DNA from: DATCJY01 sp036562565
GTDB lineage: Bacteria; Bacteroidota; Bacteroidia; Flavobacteriales_D; Sanyastnellaceae
DNA: 14,095 nt
Reading direction: 5' to 3'
NCBI GenBank assembly: GCA_036562565.1
Contig: DATCJY010000080.1
Location: 1 to 14,095 of the forward strand
Position 1 is the first letter of the stretch; the number at the start of each line of letters is the position of its first letter. The notes beneath the pieces were generated by a model that was not told the DNA's origin, searched no databases, and saw only the letters and a program-made list of their open reading frames with translations. A program made the position numbers and the translations under genes. Shown here piece after piece: positions 7,747-14,095 of the stretch.

Positions 7747-8712
7747 TTGGAGGAAAAGTCAGACATACAGCAATCAGCCATAAAGACTTTGCGCATGGAA
7801 GGCGATGCTTTGCATGCCTTATCCCACACCATTGACGACAAATTTGAACTAGTGGTGAAATTATTGCTTCACCTTGATGGTAGATTGGTTGTTACAGGTG
7901 TCGGGAAAAGCGCCATCATCGCGCAAAAGCTCGTAGCCACTTTCAACAGTACCGGCCAACCTGCTCTCTTCATGCATGCTGCAGATGCCATTCATGGCGA
8001 CTTGGGCTATGTGCAACCGGGTGATGTGGTGCTCTGCATTTCCAAAAGTGGTGATTCTCCTGAAATAAAAGCCTTGGTTCCTTTGGTTAAAAGCTTAGGC
8101 AATGAATTGATAGGCATGTACAGCAATGCATCGAGCTTCCTTGCCAAACATTGTGACTACCACTTGAGAACGCCCATCGAACGCGAAGCATGTCCTAACA
8201 ACCTAGCTCCAACTACAAGTACCACTGCGCAACTGGCAATGGGCGATGCCCTTGCGGTGGCACTTATGGAACAGCGCGGATTCTCTTCCAGAGACTTTGC
8301 ACGCTATCATCCCGGTGGTGCATTGGGTAAAAAATTATATACCAAGGTGAGTGATCTGATGGGTGATGAATCCAACCCACAGGTGAGCAAAGATGCCGGG
8401 GTTCGCCAGGTGATTGTGGAAATATCAGGCAAGCGCCTTGGGGCCACTGCGGTAGTAGAAAACGGCAAACTTCTGGGTATCATCACCGATGGAGACTTGC
8501 GCAGAATGCTCGAAAAAAATCATGATTTGGATACGGTTACCGCCCAACAAATCATGACGGCTTCACCTAAGACGATCGCTTATGATGCCCTTGCTGTGGA
8601 AGCTTTCCACCTGATGGAACAAAATAGCATCACTACCCTTATCGTTTTACACAAAGACCAATACAAGGGTATCATCCACCTTCATGATATTTTGAAAGAA
8701 GGCATCTTCTGA
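7747..8712 (+). CDS. kdsD: Arabinose-5-phosphate isomerase, KpsF/GutQ (KdsD) family
   Basis: It interconverts D-ribulose 5-phosphate and D-arabinose 5-phosphate, the first committed step of KDO synthesis for lipopolysaccharide, in the cytoplasm. Numbered from the TTG at 7747 (321 residues), an SIS sugar-isomerase domain covers about 34-190: VVTGVGKSAIIAQK (48-61), HGDLG (83-87), SKSGDSPEI (99-107), then NLAPTTSTT and MGDALAVAL. YHPGGALGKKL links it to two CBS domains (about 200-321), including ITDGDLRRM. No in-frame ATG exists between the upstream stop (TGA, 7696) and the conserved region except one at 7795, which would delete the first conserved helix. TTG at 7747 gives MEEKSDIQQSAIKTL and best matches the family's usual N-terminus; TTG at 7726 is the alternative. 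tatC follows after 53 bases on the same strand. KDO use fits a Gram-negative envelope. The paralogue GutQ has the same activity. Confidence 0.92.
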   Translation: MEEKSDIQQSAIKTLRMEGDALHALSHTIDDKFELVVKLLLHLDGRLVVTGVGKSAIIAQKLVATFNSTGQPALFMHAADAIHGDLGYVQPGDVVLCISKSGDSPEIKALVPLVKSLGNELIGMYSNASSFLAKHCDYHLRTPIEREACPNNLAPTTSTTAQLAMGDALAVALMEQRGFSSRDFARYHPGGALGKKLYTKVSDLMGDESNPQVSKDAGVRQVIVEISGKRLGATAVVENGKLLGIITDGDLRRMLEKNHDLDTVTAQQIMTASPKTIAYDALAVEAFHLMEQNSITTLIVLHKDQYKGIIHLHDILKEGIF

Positions 8713-8765
8713 TATCCATCCATGAGTTAAATGAATTAATATACCCGTATCATTTCACACCGAAT

Positions 8766-9572
8766 ATGGCAGATAAAACAGCGCAAAAAGACATGTCTTT
8801 TCTTGACCACTTGGAAGAACTCCGGGGAAGGCTGGTGAAATCTGTTTTAGGAGTGATTGCTGGAATTATCGTGGTGGTCATCTTTCATGACTTTGTGGTG
8901 TACGATGTAATCATGGGGCCCAAGAGTGGGGACTTTATCACTTACAGAGCATTGTGTAGTTGGTCACATACCTTGGGCATGGGTGATGAGCTGTGCTTGG
9001 AGCCTCCAAGGCTCAACCTACAAAGCACCACCATGGGCGGAAACTTCAATGCCGATATCATGGTGTGTATTTTGGGTGGAATAGTGCTCGCTTTTCCATT
9101 TATTTTCTGGCAGCTTTGGGGCTTTGTAAAACCCGGATTGAATGAGCGTGAAATAAAAGCCGTCAATGGGATTGTATTCTATGTATCGCTACTCTTCTTC
9201 GCAGGCATTGCTTTCGGTTATTTCATTCTGGCTCCACTCAGTATTCAATTCCTCGGCAATTACCGATTTGGCGATGTAGAAAATAACGCCACCATCCTTT
9301 CTTATCTCAAGGTCACGACATCGTTGGTTTTTGGCACCGGACTGATGTTCCAATTGCCTGTGTTGATTTATTTCTTTGCCAAGGTAGGATTGGTTTCTGC
9401 AGCATTTCTCAAAAAATACCGCAAACACGCCTTTGTGGCAAACCTCATCGTGTCAGCCATTATTACTCCACCCGATGTAGTGAGCCAGCTGGTAGTGGCT
9501 TTCCCTATTTTATTGCTCTATGAAGCGAGCATCTACGTGTGCGCACGCGTAGAACGCAAACGAATAGATTAA
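8766..9572 (+). CDS. tatC: Sec-independent protein translocase TatC
   Basis: TatC is the core inner-membrane receptor of the twin-arginine pathway. It binds RR signal peptides and recruits TatA to export folded proteins. The 268 residues start at ATG 8766. The cytosolic N-terminus carries FLDHLEELRGRL (12-23), the signal-peptide-binding region with its conserved Glu. PFIFWQLWGFVKPGLNERE (111-129) is the conserved stretch through the first cytosolic loop, and VSAIITPPDVVSQ (229-241) is the family's C-terminal signature. Six membrane segments can be placed at about 25-46, 96-117, 135-157, 183-205, 221-236 and 241-258. The first periplasmic loop (about 50-95) is longer than in E. coli TatC and contains Cys64 and Cys77. 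No tatA/tatB is in the window. It probably shares a transcript with kdsD (53-base gap, no hairpin between). Confidence 0.96.
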   Translation: MADKTAQKDMSFLDHLEELRGRLVKSVLGVIAGIIVVVIFHDFVVYDVIMGPKSGDFITYRALCSWSHTLGMGDELCLEPPRLNLQSTTMGGNFNADIMVCILGGIVLAFPFIFWQLWGFVKPGLNEREIKAVNGIVFYVSLLFFAGIAFGYFILAPLSIQFLGNYRFGDVENNATILSYLKVTTSLVFGTGLMFQLPVLIYFFAKVGLVSAAFLKKYRKHAFVANLIVSAIITPPDVVSQLVVAFPILLLYEASIYVCARVERKRID

Positions 9573-9979
9573 CCTAAACTGAGAGATAGAGATAAAAAGA
9601 CATGGCTATACCATTGTATCATTCACCAAACTTCTACACGCTTCTCTTTCTAGTTTGAACCAAACTCAACTCATGCCCTAGATTACCACAACTATAAAGT
9701 GCCTCTTATCGGAGCAAAGGGTGCTGAGGTAGCAAGGTTGACGTTAGTTGGAATGAGAAAAAAATGTTGTGATTGTCTTGAAGTCACTCGGTAAAAATCT
9801 GCTGAACATTCGTCCAACGCGCAATTTGAGATGAAGGACTTTATTTTTTGTCTGCAGTAAGTCCCACGCAATCAATACATAACATCTCAAACCAAGATAA
9901 TATAAGATTTCTAACCAATTTTGGTAGGGTAAAAAACAAGTGCTGTGTATTATTGCAGCATCCAATAAAAACAAATAAG
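9573..9979. other. Gene-free region upstream of the T9SS cargo gene
   Basis: There are about 400 bases between tatC and the secreted-protein gene. I find no supportable ORF, tRNA or strong hairpin. The last ~100 bases are AT-rich and probably hold the promoter. TATTATTG (9948-9955) and CAATTTTG (9917-9924) each match TAnnTTTG with one mismatch, but neither has a TTG at normal spacing. An open frame extends upstream of the ATG at 9980 to a TTG at 9848, but it lacks protein-like character. Confidence 0.5.
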
Positions 9980-11995
9980 ATGAAGAAAACATTACAACTC
10001 TTACTCTTTTCAGCTTTGTCGGTAGGTGCTGTAGCACAGCATAAAACCAATCCGTTGCCATTGACAGCAACTAAAGCTGTTCAGGAATTACACCTAACTT
10101 CTCCACGTAGCTCTAGACCATTCAATGAGTCAGGGAATCGTAACGTAATCTTCCATGAAACGTTTGAAAACGGATTCAACGGAACTACTGAATACGGTGC
10201 ATGGACTTACGAACACTATGTAGGAGGTGTATTGAACACCCAAGGTACTCAATGGTCTATTGGACAACCCGGTTACGAGAACGTATACGGTGGCCCTCAA
10301 GGTGGTTTCCCATCTGCTTCTCCACAAAACTGGGCTTTGTGGGATGGTGCTGCTTATTGTGAAGAATATCCAACAGAATGTAACGCTCAAGGTGGTTTCT
10401 ACACTGCTCACCTTTACGCTCCCGTTTTGGACTGCTCTGAAATGAACTCCGTATTGGTTAGCTTCCAACAAGTATTCCGTTGGTGCTGCTTGATTTACTT
10501 CTCTCCTTATACTTTGGACGTATCAGTTGACGATGGATTAACTTGGGCAAGCTTCGATGCGCGCGGTGGTGTGAATGTGCCTAGCAACAGCCAATCACCT
10601 ACTCCATTGAATACTACAATTGATATCTCTTGTATTGCAGCAGGAGAAGCTAATGTGCGCATCCGTTTTTCATACAACTCTGAAGAAAGACCTAATCAAA
10701 CTCACTACTATTGGGGTATTGATGAAGTGAAGGTGTTCGAAAACGATGTGAACAATAACCTCACCATCACTGATGTCTTCTGCGGTGATATCTTCAACAG
10801 CTGGGAATTCCGCGTTACACCTGAAGAAGAAATTAATCCTGACGGTATGGTAGTTGGTGCCCGAATTAGCAACAAAGGTTATGTTGACCACGACAACGTT
10901 CAAATTCGATTTGAACTTGTTGACACCAACGGTGAAACTGCTTATGAATACTTGTCTGAACCTATCTTCCTTTACGGTGCTTCTAACGACACTATTTGTC
11001 CTCACACTCAGAGCATTGATCTTCTTTTCCAAACCGATATCGTACCTGCTGTTGGTACATATACTTTGAGAGCTACTATCGTTACTGATTTGGAAGAGGA
11101 TGGTCCTGGTACTGAAGACAACGTATATGAAGAAGTTATCGTATTCAACAACATCGGTGAGTTCGGTCACGATCCTGATGACTTGGCTGACTTCGATTGG
11201 TCTGTTGGAACTGCATTTGTAACCGGCAGCCAAGTTAACCGTGAACGCGGTGGTTGGGGTTCATTCTTCTCTTTCATTAATCCTAACACTGCTGCTCATG
11301 GTATCACTGTTCGTTTTGGTTCTACTACTGTTGCAGGTGTTGAATTCACAGCTGCTCTCCTCAACGGTGATGGCGAGTTGGTAGCTTCTGGTAACTATGA
11401 AACTCGTGAAGGATATAACTCTGGTGAACCTCTTTACTTCGCATTCAATGGTCCATTCCCTGTTGGTGGTGTATATCCTGCTCAACCATACACAAACATC
11501 CAAACTGGTCCTAGCAATGCTTTGATGGCAGCTCTTTGGCGTCAATCTCCTGGCGTTGGTCAATTGAGTGTGAGAGCTGAAGAAACCGATGACGTTGACT
11601 ACTCTTCTGTTTCTTATGAGCGCAGCGGAGACGGTAACTGGGTATGGTTCCCTTCAATGGAATACAACTTCGGTGTGCGTTTGATCACTCAAGCCGGCCA
11701 CCACGTACCGGTTAATGTTGATGAAATCAACAACACTGCTTCTTTCTCTGTATATCCTAACCCGGCTGTGAATGAAACACGTGTTTCTTTCAACTTGGCT
11801 GAGTCTAAGTTCATCGCTTACGAAGTACGTGACCTTCAAGGCCGTTTGATGGACACTGACAACGTTGGTCGTTTCGGAGCAGGTGAAAACAGCTTCTCTT
11901 TGAACGTTTCTAACTACCCTGCAGGTAACTACATCGTTGGTCTTGTAATCGATGGTAAACAAATGATTACTCAACAATTCTCTGTAGTTAGATAA
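9980..11995 (+). CDS. Secreted T9SS cargo protein with C-terminal type A sorting domain
   Basis: This 671-residue exported protein has an unknown activity. A classical Sec signal peptide (MKKTLQLLLFSALSVGAVAQ) fixes the start at ATG 9980. Residues about 55-255 resemble a MAM/jelly-roll-type beta-sandwich: it opens IFHETFENGFNG (57-68), contains Trp- and Gly-rich strands, and closes YYWGIDEVKVFE (243-254), the usual end of such domains. Several cysteines (127, 134, 152, 169, 170) could form disulfides. Residues about 260-585 are beta-rich, acidic and unrecognised. The C-terminal 80 residues begin YPNPAVNETRVSF (592-604), pass YEVRDLQGRLM and end YPAGNYIVGLVIDGKQ..FSVVR. This is a textbook T9SS sorting domain that is removed on secretion, leaving the protein released or anchored to lipopolysaccharide. 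Codons are strikingly biased to GGT, GTT, GCT, TCT and CGT with AAC, TAC and TTC, unlike its neighbours, suggesting high expression. It is a single-gene unit ended by a strong terminator. Confidence 0.9.
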   Translation: MKKTLQLLLFSALSVGAVAQHKTNPLPLTATKAVQELHLTSPRSSRPFNESGNRNVIFHETFENGFNGTTEYGAWTYEHYVGGVLNTQGTQWSIGQPGYENVYGGPQGGFPSASPQNWALWDGAAYCEEYPTECNAQGGFYTAHLYAPVLDCSEMNSVLVSFQQVFRWCCLIYFSPYTLDVSVDDGLTWASFDARGGVNVPSNSQSPTPLNTTIDISCIAAGEANVRIRFSYNSEERPNQTHYYWGIDEVKVFENDVNNNLTITDVFCGDIFNSWEFRVTPEEEINPDGMVVGARISNKGYVDHDNVQIRFELVDTNGETAYEYLSEPIFLYGASNDTICPHTQSIDLLFQTDIVPAVGTYTLRATIVTDLEEDGPGTEDNVYEEVIVFNNIGEFGHDPDDLADFDWSVGTAFVTGSQVNRERGGWGSFFSFINPNTAAHGITVRFGSTTVAGVEFTAALLNGDGELVASGNYETREGYNSGEPLYFAFNGPFPVGGVYPAQPYTNIQTGPSNALMAALWRQSPGVGQLSVRAEETDDVDYSSVSYERSGDGNWVWFPSMEYNFGVRLITQAGHHVPVNVDEINNTASFSVYPNPAVNETRVSFNLAESKFIAYEVRDLQGRLMDTDNVGRFGAGENSFSLNVSNYPAGNYIVGLVIDGKQMITQQFSVVR

Positions 11996-12022
11996 TCCGC
12001 TAACCCAGATAATTGAAAACAT

Positions 12023-12052
12023 AAAAGCCGGCTCAATGAGCCGGCTTTTTTT
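12023..12052. terminator. Strong bidirectional intrinsic terminator
   Basis: The arms AAAAGCCGGCTC (12023-12034) and GAGCCGGCTTTT (12038-12049) are perfectly complementary over 12 bases around an AAT loop. An A-run lies on the left and seven T on the right (12046-12052). It can end transcription in both directions: it lies 28 bases after the stop of the plus-strand secreted-protein gene and 25 bases after the end of the convergent minus-strand biotin ligase gene. Confidence 0.93.
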
Positions 12053-12076
12053 ATGCTCGGTGTTTACCGGAAAATT

Positions 12077-12820
12077 CTACCAAATGAGCTGTACTTCCTT
12101 GAGGTCGCAATGAAGCTTGGAGCCATCACCCAACTCAAGCATCAGCCTGCCGCGATCATCCACTCCACGCACAATAGCGTTCAATTTATTCCCCTGATAC
12201 AAATACTCCCTGCTCACATCACGGTTGTACAAATGGTGGAGGTAATCGGTCTTTATCTCCGCTCCTTTACTATAGACAAGGCGCGCATAATGTTTGGACA
12301 ACAACTGCTGCAAACGCACGGCCACATCTCCCACATCATAGTACTTACCTGTAATCTTGCCGGCCGAAACGGCATGCGGCTCTTCAAACACTTTTTGATT
12401 GAGATTGAGCCCCACCCCCACTATCGCATTCTGAAGATGGTTGTGCGCAATGCTGGTCTCAATCAAAATGCCCGCTATCTTCTTATCCTGCACAACAATG
12501 TCATTGGGCCATTTGATGAAAGCCTCAACTTGAGTGAGCTCTTCCACCATCTCATGCACCGCCAGAGCAACGGTCTGCGAGAGACTGAATTGCTCATCGG
12601 GACGAATGCTCCTTGGATAAAGAACGATGCTGCACAATAGGTTCTCACCGGCACTGCTGGACCAACTTGCTCCGCGCTGCCCCCGGCCTTGCGTCTGTTC
12701 TTGTGCCGTAATGACAGTGCCTTCAGACACGGTTGACAGTTTTAGTAAGTTGGCAGCATAGTTGTTCGTGGAATCAACCGTATCCAAACGGATAATATCA
12801 GCCCCCTCAAATAACATCAT
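12077..12820 (-). CDS. birA: Biotin--[acetyl-CoA-carboxylase] ligase (monofunctional)
   Basis: It activates biotin to biotinyl-5'-AMP and attaches it to the lysine of biotin carboxyl carrier protein, enabling fatty-acid synthesis. From ATG 12820 the protein has 247 residues. DTVDSTN (13-19) begins the catalytic domain, GRGQRG (45-50) is the biotinyl-AMP binding loop, KWPNDI (103-108) and DKKIAGILIE (112-121) carry the catalytic lysines, and GVGLN (135-139) follows. The C-terminal SH3-like domain is at about 195-247. There is no N-terminal helix-turn-helix, so it is a ligase only and not the E. coli-type repressor. A second ATG (12817) directly follows the first. A GTG 37 codons upstream (12931) would add a hydrophobic leader and is unlikely for a cytosolic enzyme. 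It is divergent from rsfS. Confidence 0.94.
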   Translation of the reverse strand: MMLFEGADIIRLDTVDSTNNYAANLLKLSTVSEGTVITAQEQTQGRGQRGASWSSSAGENLLCSIVLYPRSIRPDEQFSLSQTVALAVHEMVEELTQVEAFIKWPNDIVVQDKKIAGILIETSIAHNHLQNAIVGVGLNLNQKVFEEPHAVSAGKITGKYYDVGDVAVRLQQLLSKHYARLVYSKGAEIKTDYLHHLYNRDVSREYLYQGNKLNAIVRGVDDRGRLMLELGDGSKLHCDLKEVQLIW

Positions 12821-12949
12821 AGCATGTACAATTTGAGCGCTGAAAGAAACACATAAAACAGCTAACATTCCCGGTAAAGTAAAATGCCAACGATTGTAAA
12901 TATTCAACACCACTGGCGATGTAAATTGCACACTGATTTAGCGGGAAGC

Positions 12950-12957
12950 TACTTTTG
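12950..12957 (+). promoter_or_regulatory. Bacteroidota -7 box of the rsfS-ftsH promoter
   Basis: TACTTTTG matches TAnnTTTG exactly. A TTG (12926-12928) lies 21 bases upstream, slightly further than the usual 17-20. The box ends 8 bases before the proposed GTG start of rsfS, so the transcript would be nearly leaderless. Confidence 0.5.
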
Positions 12958-12965
12958 CAACTAAC

Positions 12966-13373
12966 GTGACGAAGAAGAATACTACTACAACTCAACTAAC
13001 CTCCGCAAACAATGCGGATGCTCTCATCGATGCCATCATCTTTGGCTTGGAAGAGGTGAAAGCCCATGATATCGTGGTCATGGACCTGCGCAAGTTGGCG
13101 CATGCCTCTACTGATTTTTTCATCATCTGCCACGGTAATACCGGAACGCAGGTGAAGGCGCTTTGCCAATCGGTAGAGAAGCACGCTTACTTGAAAGCAA
13201 ATGAAACACCTTTGCACATTGAAGGTGAACAAAACGCCAAGTGGATATTGATGGACTTTGGCAACGTAGTTGTCCATATATTCGACAAAGAAGCACGTGA
13301 CTACTACGAGCTCGAAGAACTTTGGGCAGATGCTGAGGTAAGCAAAATCTCAGCACAACATGTAAACGAATAA
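12966..13373 (+). CDS. rsfS: Ribosomal silencing factor RsfS (DUF143/Iojap family)
   Basis: RsfS binds ribosomal protein uL14 on the 50S subunit and blocks joining of 30S, damping translation when nutrients are scarce. The 135-residue protein shows the family core in order: AHDIVVMDLRKL (33-44), STDFFIICHGNTGTQVKAL (48-66), HIEGEQNAKWILMDFGNVVV (84-103), HIFDKEARDYYELEELWADA (104-123). The start is a GTG at 12966 (MTKKNTTTTQ...). No ATG occurs in frame before the conserved core, so the non-ATG start is favoured. The 18-residue N-terminal tail is Thr/Asn-rich and probably disordered. ftsH follows after 42 bases on the same strand, an order I recall as common in Bacteroidota. Confidence 0.94.
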   Translation: MTKKNTTTTQLTSANNADALIDAIIFGLEEVKAHDIVVMDLRKLAHASTDFFIICHGNTGTQVKALCQSVEKHAYLKANETPLHIEGEQNAKWILMDFGNVVVHIFDKEARDYYELEELWADAEVSKISAQHVNE

Positions 13374-13415
13374 TAACAATCCTATTAATTAAAGGCAGCT
13401 GAAACTGCAATAGAA

Positions 13416-14095
13416 ATGGCAGAAGAATCACAGAATAAAAACAACAACGGACCTTTTCCACCTCCTTCCAATGGTGGAAAGAATGACCCTAAAAAACAAC
13501 TGAACTTCTATTGGGTCTATGCTGTTATTGCCATCATCCTCATCGGTATGATGGTCTTCAACAGCAGCGGTGAGGGCAAACTCATCGATTACCGCGTGTT
13601 CAAAGAATACGCTCAAAAAGGATACATTGAAAAACTCGAATACGATGGACGCGTGGGACGCATCTTCCTCGACTCATTGGGGCGGGCCGAACTCTTTAAG
13701 TCCAACAGAGTGCCATCAGGCTTTGGAAGAAGCAGCGAGTTCCAATTCAACATCCCTCCTACCGAAAAAACCATTGACGAAATTGAAGCCCTTGGAGCAG
13801 AATACGGTTTCAAAACCGAGTTCCGACCCATCAATGAATTTGGACAAACCCTTTTGTTCTGGATCATTGGCTTTGGGCTCATCATTGGCGTATGGATGAT
13901 CATCATGCGCAGAATGGGCGGTGGCGGTGGCCCCGGGGGACAAATCTTCAGCATCGGAAAATCCAAAGCACAGCTCTTTGAAAAAGGAAAAGGCACTCAA
14001 GTAACCTTCAACGATGTTGCCGGTTTGGAAGGTGCCAAGATGGAAGTACAAGAAATTGTTGACTTCCTACGCAATCCTAAAAAGTATACCGAGCT
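13416..14095 (+). CDS. ftsH: ATP-dependent zinc metalloprotease FtsH (3' part beyond window)
   Basis: FtsH is a hexameric AAA+ protease anchored in the inner membrane that degrades damaged membrane proteins and regulatory proteins. Only the first 226 residues are present. They comprise a Pro/Asn/Lys-rich cytosolic tail (1-30), a first membrane helix (about 31-48), a periplasmic domain (about 50-143; IDYRVFKEYAQKGYIEKLEY at 57-76), a second membrane helix (about 144-164), a Gly-rich linker (GGGGGPGG at 168-175), and the start of the AAA+ module with TFNDVAGLEGAKMEVQEIVD (197-216). The Walker A and B motifs and the HEXXH zinc site lie outside. The start is ATG 13416. The gene has no terminator or obvious promoter of its own after rsfS, so the two are probably one transcript. 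Confidence 0.96.
   Translation, partial: MAEESQNKNNNGPFPPPSNGGKNDPKKQLNFYWVYAVIAIILIGMMVFNSSGEGKLIDYRVFKEYAQKGYIEKLEYDGRVGRIFLDSLGRAELFKSNRVPSGFGRSSEFQFNIPPTEKTIDEIEALGAEYGFKTEFRPINEFGQTLLFWIIGFGLIIGVWMIIMRRMGGGGGPGGQIFSIGKSKAQLFEKGKGTQVTFNDVAGLEGAKMEVQEIVDFLRNPKKYTE

Noticed and set aside
9848..9979. Upstream extension of the T9SS protein from a TTG at 9848
   Set aside because: The added 44 residues have no protein-like pattern and would bury the clear signal peptide beginning at ATG 9980.
10670..11233. 187-codon minus-strand open frame inside the T9SS gene
   Set aside because: It is antisense to a well-supported gene. Its openness follows from the strong codon bias of the plus strand, and it has no recognisable domain.
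12053..12640. 195-codon plus-strand open frame opposite birA
   Set aside because: The minus strand carries all biotin ligase motifs in order. The plus frame has none and begins within the terminator-gene junction.
12821..12931. GTG-started N-terminal extension of biotin ligase that looks like a signal peptide
   Set aside because: Biotin ligase acts on cytosolic carrier protein, the family starts close to ATG 12820, and the extension overlaps the divergent promoter region of rsfS.
1..14095. Mobile element, prophage, CRISPR or defence system
   Set aside because: No transposase, integrase, terminal inverted repeats, regularly spaced repeats, nuclease or toxin-antitoxin motifs were seen. Most genes are housekeeping or envelope genes in familiar arrangements.

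Overview
The window looks like a chromosomal segment from a member of the Bacteroidota (Bacteroidetes) that exports proteins through the type IX secretion system (T9SS). The clearest sign is a secreted protein ending in a typical YPNP-type T9SS sorting domain (CDS 9980-11995). Supporting signs are a huge multi-module GEVED surface protein, a DUF3822 gene overlapping rsmD, the arrangement biotin ligase <- -> rsfS-ftsH, and promoter-like elements resembling the Bacteroidota TAnnTTTG -7 box in place of classical -10 boxes. Genus and species cannot be read from the window.

Left part, minus strand (1-5961): the first 4.45 kb is one open reading frame running off the left edge. It encodes the first ~1,480 residues of a secreted modular protein with three GEVED domains, a duplicated fibronectin-III-like pair, several Ig/PKD-like modules and a PPC-like segment. 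Upstream of it on the same strand is a membrane acyltransferase of the acyltransferase-3 family. The two are separated by a ~300-base gap and are probably not tightly co-transcribed.

Middle, plus strand (6253-9572): a DUF3822 gene overlaps rsmD (16S rRNA m2G966 methyltransferase) by 10 bases. It is followed by kpsF/kdsD (arabinose-5-phosphate isomerase, the entry to KDO and LPS synthesis) and tatC (twin-arginine translocase core). These are housekeeping and envelope genes, closely spaced and co-directional.

Right part (9573-14095): a ~400-base gene-free stretch precedes a 671-residue T9SS cargo protein whose codon choice looks like that of a highly expressed gene. It ends at a strong symmetrical terminator shared with the convergent biotin ligase gene (minus strand). 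The ligase is divergent from rsfS (ribosomal silencing factor), which is followed by ftsH (AAA+ membrane protease), cut by the right edge.

I see no phage, transposon, CRISPR array, defence cassette, tRNA or rRNA, and no convincing undescribed multi-gene system. The points most worth a second look are the domain layout and start of the large GEVED protein, the DUF3822-rsmD coupling, the codon-biased T9SS cargo gene, and three genes whose starts appear to be non-ATG or were ambiguous.
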